NCBI GenBank assembly: GCA_043818215.1
Contig: JBDRGC010000371.1
Span: forward strand, 1-8,251
DNA from: JBDRGC01 sp043818215
GTDB taxonomy: Bacteria; Chloroflexota; Anaerolineae; Anaerolineales; UBA11858
Length of the DNA stretch: 8,251 bases
Direction: 5' to 3'
The position numbers and the translations under genes are program-made. The notes under the pieces are model-generated. The model worked only from the letters and a program-made list of their open reading frames with translations. It was not told the origin of the DNA and searched no databases. Below, piece after piece: positions 1 through 6,490 of the stretch (positions are counted from its first letter, which is position 1; the number at the start of each line of letters is the position of its first letter).

Positions 1-92
1 CTCCACCAATCTGGAAAAGCCTGCAAACTGTGGGCAATAACAATCAACGTCAGACCCAGCACAATCAATATTGCTCGAAGAGTCTTTGTCAT
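1..92 (-). CDS. N-terminus of a membrane-anchored or secreted protein (cut by window edge)
   Basis: Only the first 30 codons are present; the gene runs off the left edge. The product begins MTKTLRAILIVLGLTLIVIA and continues HSLQAFPDWW. This is a short basic N-terminus (Lys3, Arg6) followed by about 14 hydrophobic residues, so it is either a signal peptide or a first transmembrane helix. The ATG at 92-90 is chosen because an AAAAGGA Shine-Dalgarno sequence lies about 8 bases upstream on the minus strand. No family can be named from this fragment. It is divergent from the aminotransferase at 457. Confidence 0.72.
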   Translation of the reverse strand, partial: MTKTLRAILIVLGLTLIVIAHSLQAFPDWW

Positions 93-456
93 TGCTTGTG
101 TCCTTTTCTAACAGAGGCAGAGCGGGGATTAGCGAAATTATCGGATACCTGTCCCTTTGGAATAACTTCCAACCCAACCAACTCCGCAGATTGATATTCG
201 ATGATCAAAGCGGCGGTCAGCGGTCTCCTAACATTGTAGAACAAAACATCACCCCAAGCAAGTGACTTTCCACCCTTCGTTGGGGAGCTGCTTCTCAAGT
301 ATAATTTGGGTGTCAGGAATTAGGGATTAGGGGCTAGGGACTAGGGATCAGGAAACTGAAACGGTCCATTGCACCCCGATCCTCCTAACCTTTAACCTCC
401 TAACTTCCTAACCCCTAGTCCCTAGTCCCTAATCCCTTGTCCAACCGGAGCCACCC
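93..456. other. Divergent intergenic gap, mostly repeat
   Basis: This 364-bp gap separates a minus-strand gene from a plus-strand gene. The half nearest the minus-strand gene (93-315) shows no convincing gene. It has a two-unit heptamer at 212-225 (GGCGGTC AGCGGTC), the same unit type found after the aminotransferase. The half nearest the aminotransferase (316-442) is the inverted heptamer pair annotated separately. No clear sigma-70 promoter could be picked for either gene. The aminotransferase ribosome-binding site is the GGAG at 446-449. Confidence 0.6.
316..442. repeat. Inverted pair of degenerate heptamer arrays (GGGAYTA / CCCTARY type)
   Basis: The left array (316-357) reads in strict steps of seven: GGAATTA, GGGATTA, GGGGCTA, GGGACTA, GGGATCA, GGAAACT. 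The right array (about 384-442) has units such as CCTAACC, TTTAACC, TCCTAAC, CCCTAGT (twice), CCCTAAT and CCCTTGT, with one extra base at 405. The two arrays are reverse complements of each other. Positions 324-346 pair with 413-435 with a single mismatch over 23 bases, enclosing about 66 bases. The pair ends four bases before the aminotransferase ribosome-binding site. It resembles the heptanucleotide STRR repeats of cyanobacteria in style, but I infer no shared origin. Confidence 0.85.
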
Positions 457-1632
457 ATGCCCATCAGCAAACAAGCCCTAAGCATTGCCAATTCGCCCAC
501 GCTGGCGCTCAACGATAAGGCCAGCGCGCTGCGCTCCCAGGGGAAAGCGATCATCAATTTGTGTGTCGGCGAACCCCAGAACAAAGCGCCCCTGGCAGCG
601 GTCGAGAGTGCTATCGCACGGCTGGAAACCCGGCAAGTCAAGTACGCTCCCACAAGCGGCACACCGGCGCTAAAAAAAGCCATCATCCAATACACGCAAG
701 AAAACTACGCCCGCACCCCGACCCCCGACAATGTCCTCGTCACCGTGGGGGCCAAGCAAGCCCTTTTCAACGCCCTGTACACCCTGCTGGACCCTCAGGA
801 TGAAGTCATCCTGCTGGCGCCCTATTGGGTCAGTTACCCCGAAATGGTCAAGCTGGTCTATGGCGTACCGGTTGTGGTGAGACCACCGGAGGGCTGCTTG
901 CACCACCGTCTGGCGGATATCGAGTCAGCGATTACGCCGCGCACAAAGGCCATCCTCGTCAACAGTCCCAACAATCCCAGCGGCATGGTCTACTCCCAGG
1001 AATTCATCGCCGGGCTGGTAGATTTCTGCGAACGGGGCGGCATCTATTTGATAATGGACGATATTTATCACAAGCTGGTTTATGGCAGTACCCCCTGGGT
1101 TCCCGGATACCAGTACACGGAGGCAGATATCGACTCGTCCCGCCTGATTGTTATCAATGGGGTATCCAAATCCTACGGGATGACCGGATTCCGGATTGGG
1201 TGGGTGGTTGCCCCCTGCGAATTGGTGCGGGTGATGAGCAATATCCAGGCCCAGACCACCTCCGGGGCTTCCATCGTCATGCAGGATGCCGCCCTGGGCG
1301 CCTTGACGGAGCCGCAAGATGTGGTCGCCGAATTGCGGGAAAGCATCAAAGTCAACCGCGATATTGCTATGAATGAGCTGCGCGCTTTCAGCAAAGTGCA
1401 GGTCACCGAGCCGGAGGGAGCCTTCTACGTCCTGCCAGATTGCAGCGCATACAACCCCAACTCGACCGAGCTGGCAGAGTTCATTCTCGAGAAAGCGTTA
1501 GTGGTCACTGTGCCGGGCGCGGCCTTTGGCATGGAAGGCCATCTGCGTTTGAGTTTTGCTGGCGCGGCGGAAGATGTGGCTGAGGGAATTAGGCGGATGC
1601 GTTGGGCGCTGGAACCGACCGCTGACCGCTGA
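457..1632 (+). CDS. PLP-dependent class I/II aminotransferase, aspartate aminotransferase-like
   Basis: A 391-residue fold-type I aminotransferase of normal length, probably cytosolic. It would move an amino group between an amino acid such as aspartate and a 2-oxoacid. Visible motifs: VGEP at 37-40, YAPTSGTPALKKAI at 63-76, a phosphate-binding GAKQA at 98-102, PYWVSYPEMVKL at 122-133 (typical of the Thermus/AspB-like subgroup), NSPNNPSG at 169-176, DDIYHKLVY at 201-209, the Schiff-base lysine K238 in SKSYGMTGFR with R246 for the PLP phosphate, and R364 in LRLSF for the substrate alpha-carboxylate. The ATG at 457 has GGAG seven bases upstream. The last residues (TADR) and the TGA stop lie inside a GACCGCT heptamer repeat, so the tail looks repeat-derived. 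Substrate specificity cannot be read with certainty; aromatic or other aminotransferases of the family look alike. Confidence 0.95.
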   Translation: MPISKQALSIANSPTLALNDKASALRSQGKAIINLCVGEPQNKAPLAAVESAIARLETRQVKYAPTSGTPALKKAIIQYTQENYARTPTPDNVLVTVGAKQALFNALYTLLDPQDEVILLAPYWVSYPEMVKLVYGVPVVVRPPEGCLHHRLADIESAITPRTKAILVNSPNNPSGMVYSQEFIAGLVDFCERGGIYLIMDDIYHKLVYGSTPWVPGYQYTEADIDSSRLIVINGVSKSYGMTGFRIGWVVAPCELVRVMSNIQAQTTSGASIVMQDAALGALTEPQDVVAELRESIKVNRDIAMNELRAFSKVQVTEPEGAFYVLPDCSAYNPNSTELAEFILEKALVVTVPGAAFGMEGHLRLSFAGAAEDVAEGIRRMRWALEPTADR

Positions 1633-1749
1633 CCCTTCGACTTCGCTCAGGACAGGCCGCCGACCGCGGGGATGGACAGCCTGTCGCCCGTCGGTGTTTC
1701 AGCGGTCGTCGGTCGTCGGTCGTCGGTCGTCCGTCGTCCGTAGGTGGTC
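1617..1749. repeat. Inverted heptamer pair in a convergent gene gap
   Basis: The left units are GACCGCT (1617), GACCGCT (1624) and GACCCTT (1631). The right array is seven units in perfect register from 1701: AGCGGTC, GTCGGTC three times, GTCCGTC, GTCCGTA, GGTGGTC. AGCGGTC is the reverse complement of GACCGCT, and 1624-1632 pairs perfectly with 1699-1707. The loop carries a CTTCGACTTCGCTCAGGACAGG-like stretch (about 1635-1656, given here without its flanks), a motif I associate with dispersed repeats in Chloroflexota. The element fills nearly all of the 119 bp between two converging genes. It could serve as a bidirectional terminator, but there is no T-run. Confidence 0.82.
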
Positions 1750-1751
1750 TG

Positions 1752-1964
1752 CTACAGCGCCCAAGCCAGCATGAATCCCACAATGGACATTATCACCCCC
1801 AGGTGAAGCAGTAAGTTTGTATTCGCAAGCCACCCTAAGCCAGGGATGAATTGCAGGATCAGGTTGATGATTACCAGTATCAGCCCAATGAAAGGCAAGA
1901 GTCCTTTTCGGGGGGCCATAAAAGCGGAAAGATCATCCAAAAGCTGACTTAATTTACGATTCAC
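1752..1964 (-). CDS. Small two-helix membrane protein, unknown function
   Basis: A 70-residue protein with a short polar N-terminus (MNRKLSQLLDDLSAF) and two hydrophobic helices at roughly 22-41 and 50-69, joined by PGLGWLANTN. The helix pair with a Pro-Gly turn suggests a hairpin in the inner membrane with both ends on the same side. The start is GTG (1964-1962), supported by AGGAG seven bases upstream on the minus strand; no ATG fits. It lies 83 bases downstream of hflX on the same strand and may be co-transcribed with it. Two facing hairpins occupy the space between them, one ending right at the ribosome-binding site. I do not recognise the family. Confidence 0.75.
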   Translation of the reverse strand: MNRKLSQLLDDLSAFMAPRKGLLPFIGLILVIINLILQFIPGLGWLANTNLLLHLGVIMSIVGFMLAWAL

Positions 1965-1976
1965 TGGGGTACTCCT

Positions 1977-2051
1977 GTAGGACGAATTTGGAAATTCGTC
2001 CTACGAATGGGGGCATGAAAGCGGTGGGACGAATTTCCAAATTCGTCCTAC
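1977..2051. repeat. Two facing copies of the GTAG hairpin repeat
   Basis: Positions 1977-2004 form a perfect hairpin: 13-base arms GTAGGACGAATTT / AAATTCGTCCTAC around GG. Positions 2024-2051 form a second one with arms GTGGGACGAATTT / AAATTCGTCCTAC around CC. The second is the reverse complement of the first with one base changed, so the copies face each other across a 19-base spacer. On the minus strand both sit between the hflX stop and the ribosome-binding site of the small membrane gene. The TAG stop of hflX (2050-2048) is the TAG of the GTAG end of the second copy. The same core pattern recurs at 7288-7434. Confidence 0.92.
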
Positions 2052-3373
2052 GAATTTTGTTTTAGATAAGCGCTAAACTGCGCCATGAGCCTGCCAGGGA
2101 TGCGCCCCTGAATTTGGACGCCGCCTTTGCCGTGCTCGACTCGCTCTACCTGTCCCTGTTCGTGAAAGAGAGAGATCAACTTGCCCTCTTTATAAGGCAG
2201 ATGAACCTCCAGCGGGGTATACGTTTCGTAGAGTTGCCGTTGCACAGCTTCCAGCAAGTCGTCGATTCCCGCTCCGGTCAGGGCCGAGATAGCTACGGCA
2301 TTAGTGAAGCTATCAAGAGATTCACGCGCCGCTTGCGGATCACCAAGTTGATCGATCTTGTTCAGCGCGGTCAAAACGGGGATATGGCCGGCGTCGATCT
2401 CGTCCAGCGTTATGTGTACTGCCCTGGCTTGGGCGCGGACGTTGGCGTGGGTTATGTCGAGTATGTGAAGCAGGAGATCGGCTTCGGCGATCTCTTCTAA
2501 AGTGGCCCGAAAGGCAGCTACCAATGTGGTGGGCAATTTCTGAATGAATCCGACTGTATCCGTGAATAAAACCGGGGTTCTGTTGGGGAGTTCCACCCGC
2601 CGAGTGGTTGGGTCCAGCGTGGCGAATAGCTGGTCTGCCACGTACACATCTGCCCCCGCGATGCGGTTCAGCAGTGTGGATTTCCCGGCGTTGGTGTACC
2701 CGACCAGGGCAACCACGGGGATGCGGGAGCGCTTGCGGCGAGAGCGATGGCGCTGCCGGTGCGCGCAAACCTTGTCTAACTCAAGCTTCAAGTAGCCGAT
2801 GCGCCGCCGGATTTCCCGCCGGTCGACTTCCAATTGGGTCTCGCCGGGGCCGCGCAGCCCTACGCCGCCCACACTCCCCGAGCGGCCTCCACCGCCGCCG
2901 GCCTGCCGTGCCAGGTGGGTCCAGGCGCGCGTCAGGCGGGGCAGGCGGTACTCGTATTGGGCTAACTCTACCTGAAGCGCACCTTCACTGGTGCTGGCGT
3001 GTTGCGCGAAAATATCCAGAATCAATGCCGTGCGGTCCAAAACGCGGATATCCTCACCGAAGAGAGATTCTAGCTCGCGCTGGTGACGGGGGGAAAGCTC
3101 ATCGTCGAAGATAATCACGTCTGCCAGTGTCTCTTCAGCTAAGGCAGATATCTCTTTGACTTTACCGGCCCCGATGAATGTTTTGGGGTGGGGGCGATTA
3201 AGCTTTTGGGTGGCGCGCCCGACCACCTCCAATCCGGCTGTGCGGGCCAACAAATCTAATTCCGTTAGAGAGTCTTGGACGGGAAGGAGTGCATCGTGAT
3301 CGCGAAATTCAACGCCGACTAGAAAGGCGCGCTCGCGAGGGTGTTTTGTGGGTTCAGATAATCGTTTTGGCAT
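2048..3373 (-). CDS. hflX: Ribosome-associated GTPase HflX
   Basis: A 441-residue HflX, full length. It belongs to the Obg-HflX class of translation GTPases; characterised members bind the 50S subunit and split or rescue stalled ribosomes during stress. The N-terminal HflX domain includes NRPHPKTFIGAGKVKEI (59-75) and IIFDDELSPRHQREL (87-101). The glycine-rich linker and signature GLRGPGETQLEVDRR (172-186) follow. The GTPase domain has G1 GYTNAGKS (225-232), switch I ATLDPTTR (251-258), G3 DTVGF (272-276), G4 NKID (338-341) and G5 SAL (363-365). A short C-terminal domain completes it. The ATG at 3373 is preceded by only a weak GGA, six bases upstream. The last codons and the TAG stop are read into a hairpin repeat, so the natural C-terminus was probably altered by that repeat. 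It likely leads an operon with the 70-residue membrane gene. Confidence 0.97.
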   Translation of the reverse strand: MPKRLSEPTKHPRERAFLVGVEFRDHDALLPVQDSLTELDLLARTAGLEVVGRATQKLNRPHPKTFIGAGKVKEISALAEETLADVIIFDDELSPRHQRELESLFGEDIRVLDRTALILDIFAQHASTSEGALQVELAQYEYRLPRLTRAWTHLARQAGGGGGRSGSVGGVGLRGPGETQLEVDRREIRRRIGYLKLELDKVCAHRQRHRSRRKRSRIPVVALVGYTNAGKSTLLNRIAGADVYVADQLFATLDPTTRRVELPNRTPVLFTDTVGFIQKLPTTLVAAFRATLEEIAEADLLLHILDITHANVRAQARAVHITLDEIDAGHIPVLTALNKIDQLGDPQAARESLDSFTNAVAISALTGAGIDDLLEAVQRQLYETYTPLEVHLPYKEGKLISLFHEQGQVERVEHGKGGVQIQGRIPGRLMAQFSAYLKQNS

Positions 3374-3757
3374 GTAAGTTCCAATATTTGTGTCATTCCC
3401 AAGGGGACAAGTGTGCGAAGCAGCTTTACCGCTGACACTTGCACCGCACTGCGTTTGGTGCAGTGCAGGTGAGCAATCTTACCCGTGGCGAAAAGGAGAT
3501 TGCTTCACCGAGAAGCGTCGGTTCGCAATACCAACGGGTATCCCTAGACACCGGGACAGGTGTACCCTTGCGGTATGACATAGCGTTATGGTTTTAAGTT
3601 GCGGAACTTGCGGAGCGATCGCGAAGCATACCCTTGGGGTAAGCCATCTCATCCTGCGAAGTGCGAGATTGCTTCGTCACAAAGATAGTTCCCCGCACAT
3701 CGTCCCTTTTGAGGAATGACAAACGGGTGAGCGGAGTCAAAATCATTTTCTGAAAGT
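3374..3757. repeat. Gene-free spacer built from degenerate dispersed repeats
   Basis: This 384-bp spacer between the histidine kinase and hflX has no credible gene. It contains GAGATTGCTTC twice (3496-3506 and 3665-3675). The second is followed within 50 bases by GAGGAATGAC (3711-3720). An inverted relative lies near 3391-3425 (GTGTCATTCCC ... GTGCGAAGCAGC). I recognise the general form GAGATTGCTTCG...CGCAATGAC as a repeat common in such genomes. Further short palindromic pieces: ACCCTTGCGGTA (3565 region) resembles ACCCTTGGGGTA (3630 region), and ACACC/GGTGT pair around 3548-3563. A strong hairpin at 3442-3471 is listed separately. No confident promoter for hflX was found. Confidence 0.55.
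3442..3471. repeat. GC-rich hairpin in the hflX upstream region
   Basis: GCACTGC at 3446-3452 pairs perfectly with GCAGTGC at 3460-3466. The stem continues as CACC (3442-3445) with GGTG (3468-3471) after one bulged A. That gives 11 pairs around a seven-base loop (GTTTGGT). It lies about 70 bases upstream of the hflX start, so if transcription begins further upstream it would fold in the hflX leader RNA. There is no T-run on either strand, so it is not a canonical terminator. Confidence 0.6.
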
Positions 3758-4996
3758 CTAGGGTTCCGCTTCTGGCTTGATCGTTTGCAGCGGTTTAAAT
3801 AGTCTAGTCATTTCTTCATCCGGTGATTCTGTGCGGATTGGCAACAATACGTGAAAGATCGAGCCGGGGCAATTGACTTCATCATGCCCTTGGGATTCGA
3901 CCCAAATCGCTCCACCGTGGGCCTCGATGACACCCTTTGTAATTGGTAATCCCAGGCCGGGGCCGCCCCCTTTGAATTTTGTTTTGCCACTTGAATGCAG
4001 GGCAACATTGCCTAACCGGCCAAATTTCTCGAAAATTCGCTCATGATATTCCTCATCGATACCGATGCCAGTATCAGCTATTGTAATTTCGATAAAGCCG
4101 GGAAGTTCACGCCCGTCAATTGTAACCTCGCCGTCATCGGGAGTGTACTTGATGGCATTCGTCAAAATATTCCGCAAGGCTTGAAAAAGACGCTCGGGGT
4201 CTCCATAGGTCATCTTATTGCTGCCGGGAAAGTCAACGATCATTAATTTTTGACCGCGCGCCGCTACTATATTTTGCAGTTCTCGATTGATTATGCTCAA
4301 CAATTGATTGATCCAAACGGGTTGAAAGTTTAGTTCCAACATATCGTTGTCGATCAGAGAAACATCAATCATATCGTTGATGATCTCTCGCAGACGAGTA
4401 ATGCCGTTGTCTACACCTTTTAGATACAAGATACTTGATGAATCCTGATCATCTTTGGGAAAGCGATCTCGCAACATACTTGCATATCCCTCGATCAGCG
4501 TCAGAGGGGTTTTCAATTCGTGGGCTGCAACAGAGATGAAATCTGATTTATTTCTGTCGATATTTTCTAACGTGATCCTGGCTCTTTCTAATTCGCTAGA
4601 GATATGCTCAATATGGAGTCGCATTTCTTGCTGAGTTACATATTGTAAGGCGTGGATGTACAGAGGTAATATTGCGCCCAGAAGCATAAAGCCATCATCG
4701 CTTTCCAGGTCTTCATGTGCTATTTTGTATGTCGCCAGCATAATATGATTGAGTATAGGTGTGAGACTGGCTTCGCGTTGTTCGAGTTCGCTTTGAGTGC
4801 GTGATGCAGCCCATTCATCGAGTACGGTGTTGAGCCAGGCGGGGTCTCCGGTAATAATAGCTTGTTGCAAAAACTCATAGAAACGACTTAACTGATTCCG
4901 AAAACTCTCCCGCACGCTTTCTCCGCGTGCCAGCTGATGTGAAATCCTGTCTATCCAGGTGGGACGAATCTCCTTTAGCAGTTCTACTATACGCAT
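3758..4996 (-). CDS. Cytosolic sensor histidine kinase
   Basis: A 412-residue HisKA-type histidine kinase. It would autophosphorylate on H159 and pass the phosphate to a response regulator not present in this window. The H box is FISVAAHELKTPLTLIEGYA (153-172). The N box is LRNILTNAIKYTP (274-286; N280 the expected magnesium ligand). The G1 box is DTGIGI (308-313), the F box is FEKF (322-325) and the G2 box is GGGPGLGL (343-350). The first 130 residues are helical and have no transmembrane segment, recalling the four-helix or globin-like N-terminal domains of RsbR-type stress proteins. That comparison is only by overall look. A coiled region (131-150) links it to the dimerisation domain. The ATG at 4996 has no clear Shine-Dalgarno sequence (only CACAAAAACA precedes it). 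The lower GC content compared with hflX is noticeable. The signal sensed is unknown. Confidence 0.93.
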   Translation of the reverse strand: MRIVELLKEIRPTWIDRISHQLARGESVRESFRNQLSRFYEFLQQAIITGDPAWLNTVLDEWAASRTQSELEQREASLTPILNHIMLATYKIAHEDLESDDGFMLLGAILPLYIHALQYVTQQEMRLHIEHISSELERARITLENIDRNKSDFISVAAHELKTPLTLIEGYASMLRDRFPKDDQDSSSILYLKGVDNGITRLREIINDMIDVSLIDNDMLELNFQPVWINQLLSIINRELQNIVAARGQKLMIVDFPGSNKMTYGDPERLFQALRNILTNAIKYTPDDGEVTIDGRELPGFIEITIADTGIGIDEEYHERIFEKFGRLGNVALHSSGKTKFKGGGPGLGLPITKGVIEAHGGAIWVESQGHDEVNCPGSIFHVLLPIRTESPDEEMTRLFKPLQTIKPEAEP

Positions 4997-5054
4997 TGTT
5001 TTTGTGTAGTGTGAAACGTGAAAAGAAAATTATGAACAAGGCAGTTGGCTCCCC

Positions 5055-5093
5055 GCCGCTGTCCCACAGGGATGCTTCGCGAAGGACGGCGGC
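5055..5093. repeat. GC-rich inverted repeat upstream of the histidine kinase
   Basis: GCCGCTGTCC (5055-5064) and GGACGGCGGC (5084-5093) are inverted copies with one mismatch. They enclose 19 bases whose last eight are the perfect palindrome TTCGCGAA (5076-5083). The element lies about 60 bases upstream of the kinase start, within a 271-bp spacer that otherwise shows no gene. TGCTTCGCGA here recalls TCGCGAAGCA near 3619-3628, so the two spacers may share a dispersed element. Function is unknown. Confidence 0.55.
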
Positions 5094-5267
5094 TAGAGCA
5101 TTTTGTGATTTGGTCATCACTTACCATCAACTGCCACCAAAGCCCGAAGTCGGCTTTCATCCCGCGGGTACCTTGCACCGAGTATTTCCAGCTTGCGTAG
5201 ATATTTCCTAAGTTTACGTTATGTTGCCGTTTTTGCCAACGGTACTACTAGATGAGGATTTTCAAAA

Positions 5268-6179
5268 TCATTGTCGCGGCAAAGATGACAACCACGCTAA
5301 CAGCGTGTCACCAACTACTTGCAAGCTGTGAGCGGAGACTTTATCGAGTGTGTCAGCGACAGTGTGCCAGGATGGATAGTCGAAATCGATAATATCGACA
5401 GCGGGGATATTAGCTTGCAGAAAAGGAATATGATCGTCCAACATGCGATACTTGGGCAACGGGATGAAGTGATCAGCGTAACCGAGGCTGGCGGCTTGCG
5501 CCCAGATTTCAGCACTCAATTTGAAATCCGAGTTTTGTTCCATATAGATATTCAGGTCGGCGTCTCCAATCATATCGACCAGCACGAAAGCATCTGGCTT
5601 CCCTTCCAATTTTCCCACAAACACACGTGAGCCTAGTATCCAGTCCCAACCCTGAATATCGCCGTTGTCCTCCGCATCGAAGAAGACCAGCCATATCTCG
5701 CCGGGGAGATCGGGTGGCAGCACACGAGCCAATTCCATGAGAACTGCCACCCCTGAAGCGCCATCATTGGCCCCAGGTACAGGAAACGTTCGCCTGGCCG
5801 GATCCGGGTCTTGGTCCGCGTGCAGCCGGGTGTCGTAATGGGCGCCCAAGATGATCCAGGGACTGCCCGCTCCCCTTTTAGCAATCACGTTTTGGATGGG
5901 ATGTCCCATGCTTTCAGCTTCCTGAAGTTCTGTATCCCATCCGGCTGCGTTTAACTCAGTTTGCATCCAGGAAACGATTTGATCGTGCCCGGTGCTGTAT
6001 GGCGTGCGCGGGCCTAGCGAGAGTTGGTGCTCTATGTCTGCAATGGCGCGTTCTCCGCTGAAGGCAGCCTCAGTGGTGTCGGATTTGCTGAGAATGCAGC
6101 TACCGGCAACCCACCCGGCGGCGAGTGCAGACAGGATGAGTGTTGTGATTAGTGTTATTTTTAGTGATTTTATTTTCAT
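5268..6179 (-). CDS. M28-family zinc peptidase / glutaminyl cyclase-like enzyme, exported
   Basis: A 303-residue protein with an N-terminal signal (MKIKSLK, then a hydrophobic run to about residue 26). AGSC at 25-28 is a plausible but imperfect lipobox, so it is probably a lipoprotein or a membrane-anchored exported enzyme. The catalytic domain has the M28 pattern: GAHYDTR (112-118, with H114 and D116), PGANDGASGVAVLMELARVL (135-154, D139 the expected zinc ligand), FFDAEDNG (166-173, E170-D171), LVDMIGD (200-206, D202) and SWHT (270-273, H272). The ANDGASG and FFDAED layout and the DMIGD motif match glutaminyl-peptide cyclotransferase-like members better than typical aminopeptidases. It could therefore cyclise N-terminal glutamine or trim peptides; the sequence alone cannot decide. 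The ATG at 6179 lacks a clear Shine-Dalgarno sequence. It is divergent from tatA. Confidence 0.9.
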   Translation of the reverse strand: MKIKSLKITLITTLILSALAAGWVAGSCILSKSDTTEAAFSGERAIADIEHQLSLGPRTPYSTGHDQIVSWMQTELNAAGWDTELQEAESMGHPIQNVIAKRGAGSPWIILGAHYDTRLHADQDPDPARRTFPVPGANDGASGVAVLMELARVLPPDLPGEIWLVFFDAEDNGDIQGWDWILGSRVFVGKLEGKPDAFVLVDMIGDADLNIYMEQNSDFKLSAEIWAQAASLGYADHFIPLPKYRMLDDHIPFLQANIPAVDIIDFDYPSWHTVADTLDKVSAHSLQVVGDTLLAWLSSLPRQ

Positions 6180-6288
6180 GGTTTATAGTTTTGTGCGATG
6201 ATGGCTATGCGCATTATAATTTTTCCACAAAGAACACGAAGGCTCACAAATGTGAAAAAGATGATTAGTTTGGGTATGGTTTTGTTTT

Positions 6289-6330
6289 AGAAGACAGAGG
6301 ACAGAGGACAGAGGACAGAGGACAGAGGAC
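6289..6330. repeat. Heptamer array, AGAGGAC type
   Basis: Six units in perfect register: AGAAGAC once, then AGAGGAC five times. It is the most homogeneous heptamer array in the window, which suggests recent expansion. It lies in the divergent gap upstream of tatA, about 50 bases before the promoter, and has no inverted partner nearby. Confidence 0.93.
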
Positions 6331-6378
6331 AACAATTGTACCATTCCCCCTATCCTCGTGGGATCAGACCGCATTATT

Positions 6379-6406
6379 TTGGCACAGCATTTTATGACTG
6401 GATAAT
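6379..6406 (+). promoter_or_regulatory. Sigma-70-type promoter for tatA
   Basis: TTGGCA (6379-6384; five of six match TTGACA), a 16-base spacer and GATAAT (6401-6406; five of six match TATAAT). Transcription would start near 6413, giving a leader of about 78 bases that contains the AGACTT/AAGTCT hairpin at 6451-6465 and the TGGAG ribosome-binding site at 6478-6482. It is the best promoter by consensus in the window. It is predicted from sequence only. Confidence 0.6.
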
Positions 6407-6490
6407 TTCGGCGAAGTGTGTTAGAACTATGAGCAACTCAACAATGGATGAGACTTCGGAAGTCTTGTTCTCTAAAATGGAGTAACTCTA

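Larger units (their letters stand above)
6180..6490. other. Divergent gap between M28 enzyme and tatA
   Basis: This 311-bp gap holds regulatory and repeat DNA and no gene. Starting from the M28 side there is a perfect TATAAT on the minus strand (6218-6213), placed to give a leader of about 25 bases for the M28 gene, although no good -35 accompanies it. Next comes a CCACAAAGAACACGAAGG stretch (6225-6242) that recalls a dispersed repeat known to me from similar genomes. It is followed by the heptamer array (6289-6330), the tatA promoter (6379-6406) and a short leader hairpin (6451-6465). The leader hairpin has six-base arms AGACTT/AAGTCT around CGG, 13 bases before the tatA ribosome-binding site. 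Confidence 0.6.

Noticed and set aside
89..298. Minus-strand 69-codon frame overlapping the first codon of the left-edge gene by ATGA
   Set aside because: It would start with TTG and has no Shine-Dalgarno sequence, its protein looks like no known fold, and it contains two heptamer repeat units; the ATGA overlap is the only point in its favour.
316..357. Telomere-like TTAGGG repeats suggesting a chromosome end or eukaryotic DNA
   Set aside because: The units vary and belong to the same period-seven family found at other sites, flanked by normal bacterial genes.
3390..3578. Plus-strand 62-codon frame in the hflX upstream spacer
   Set aside because: There is no ribosome-binding site, its composition is that of dispersed repeats and the protein has no recognisable features.
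3615..3622. GCGATCGC octamer (HIP1) suggesting a cyanobacterium
   Set aside because: Only this occurrence was noticed, in a repeat-rich spacer; HIP1 genomes carry it often, so one copy is not evidence.
5139..5157. Terminator candidate AAAGCC...GGCTTT downstream of the M28 gene
   Set aside because: The stem is only six pairs with a seven-base loop and no T-run follows on the minus strand.
5041..5267. Possible tRNA or structured RNA in the spacer between the kinase and M28 genes
   Set aside because: No tRNA T-arm or acceptor pattern is present; only the GC-rich inverted repeat at 5055-5093 stands out.
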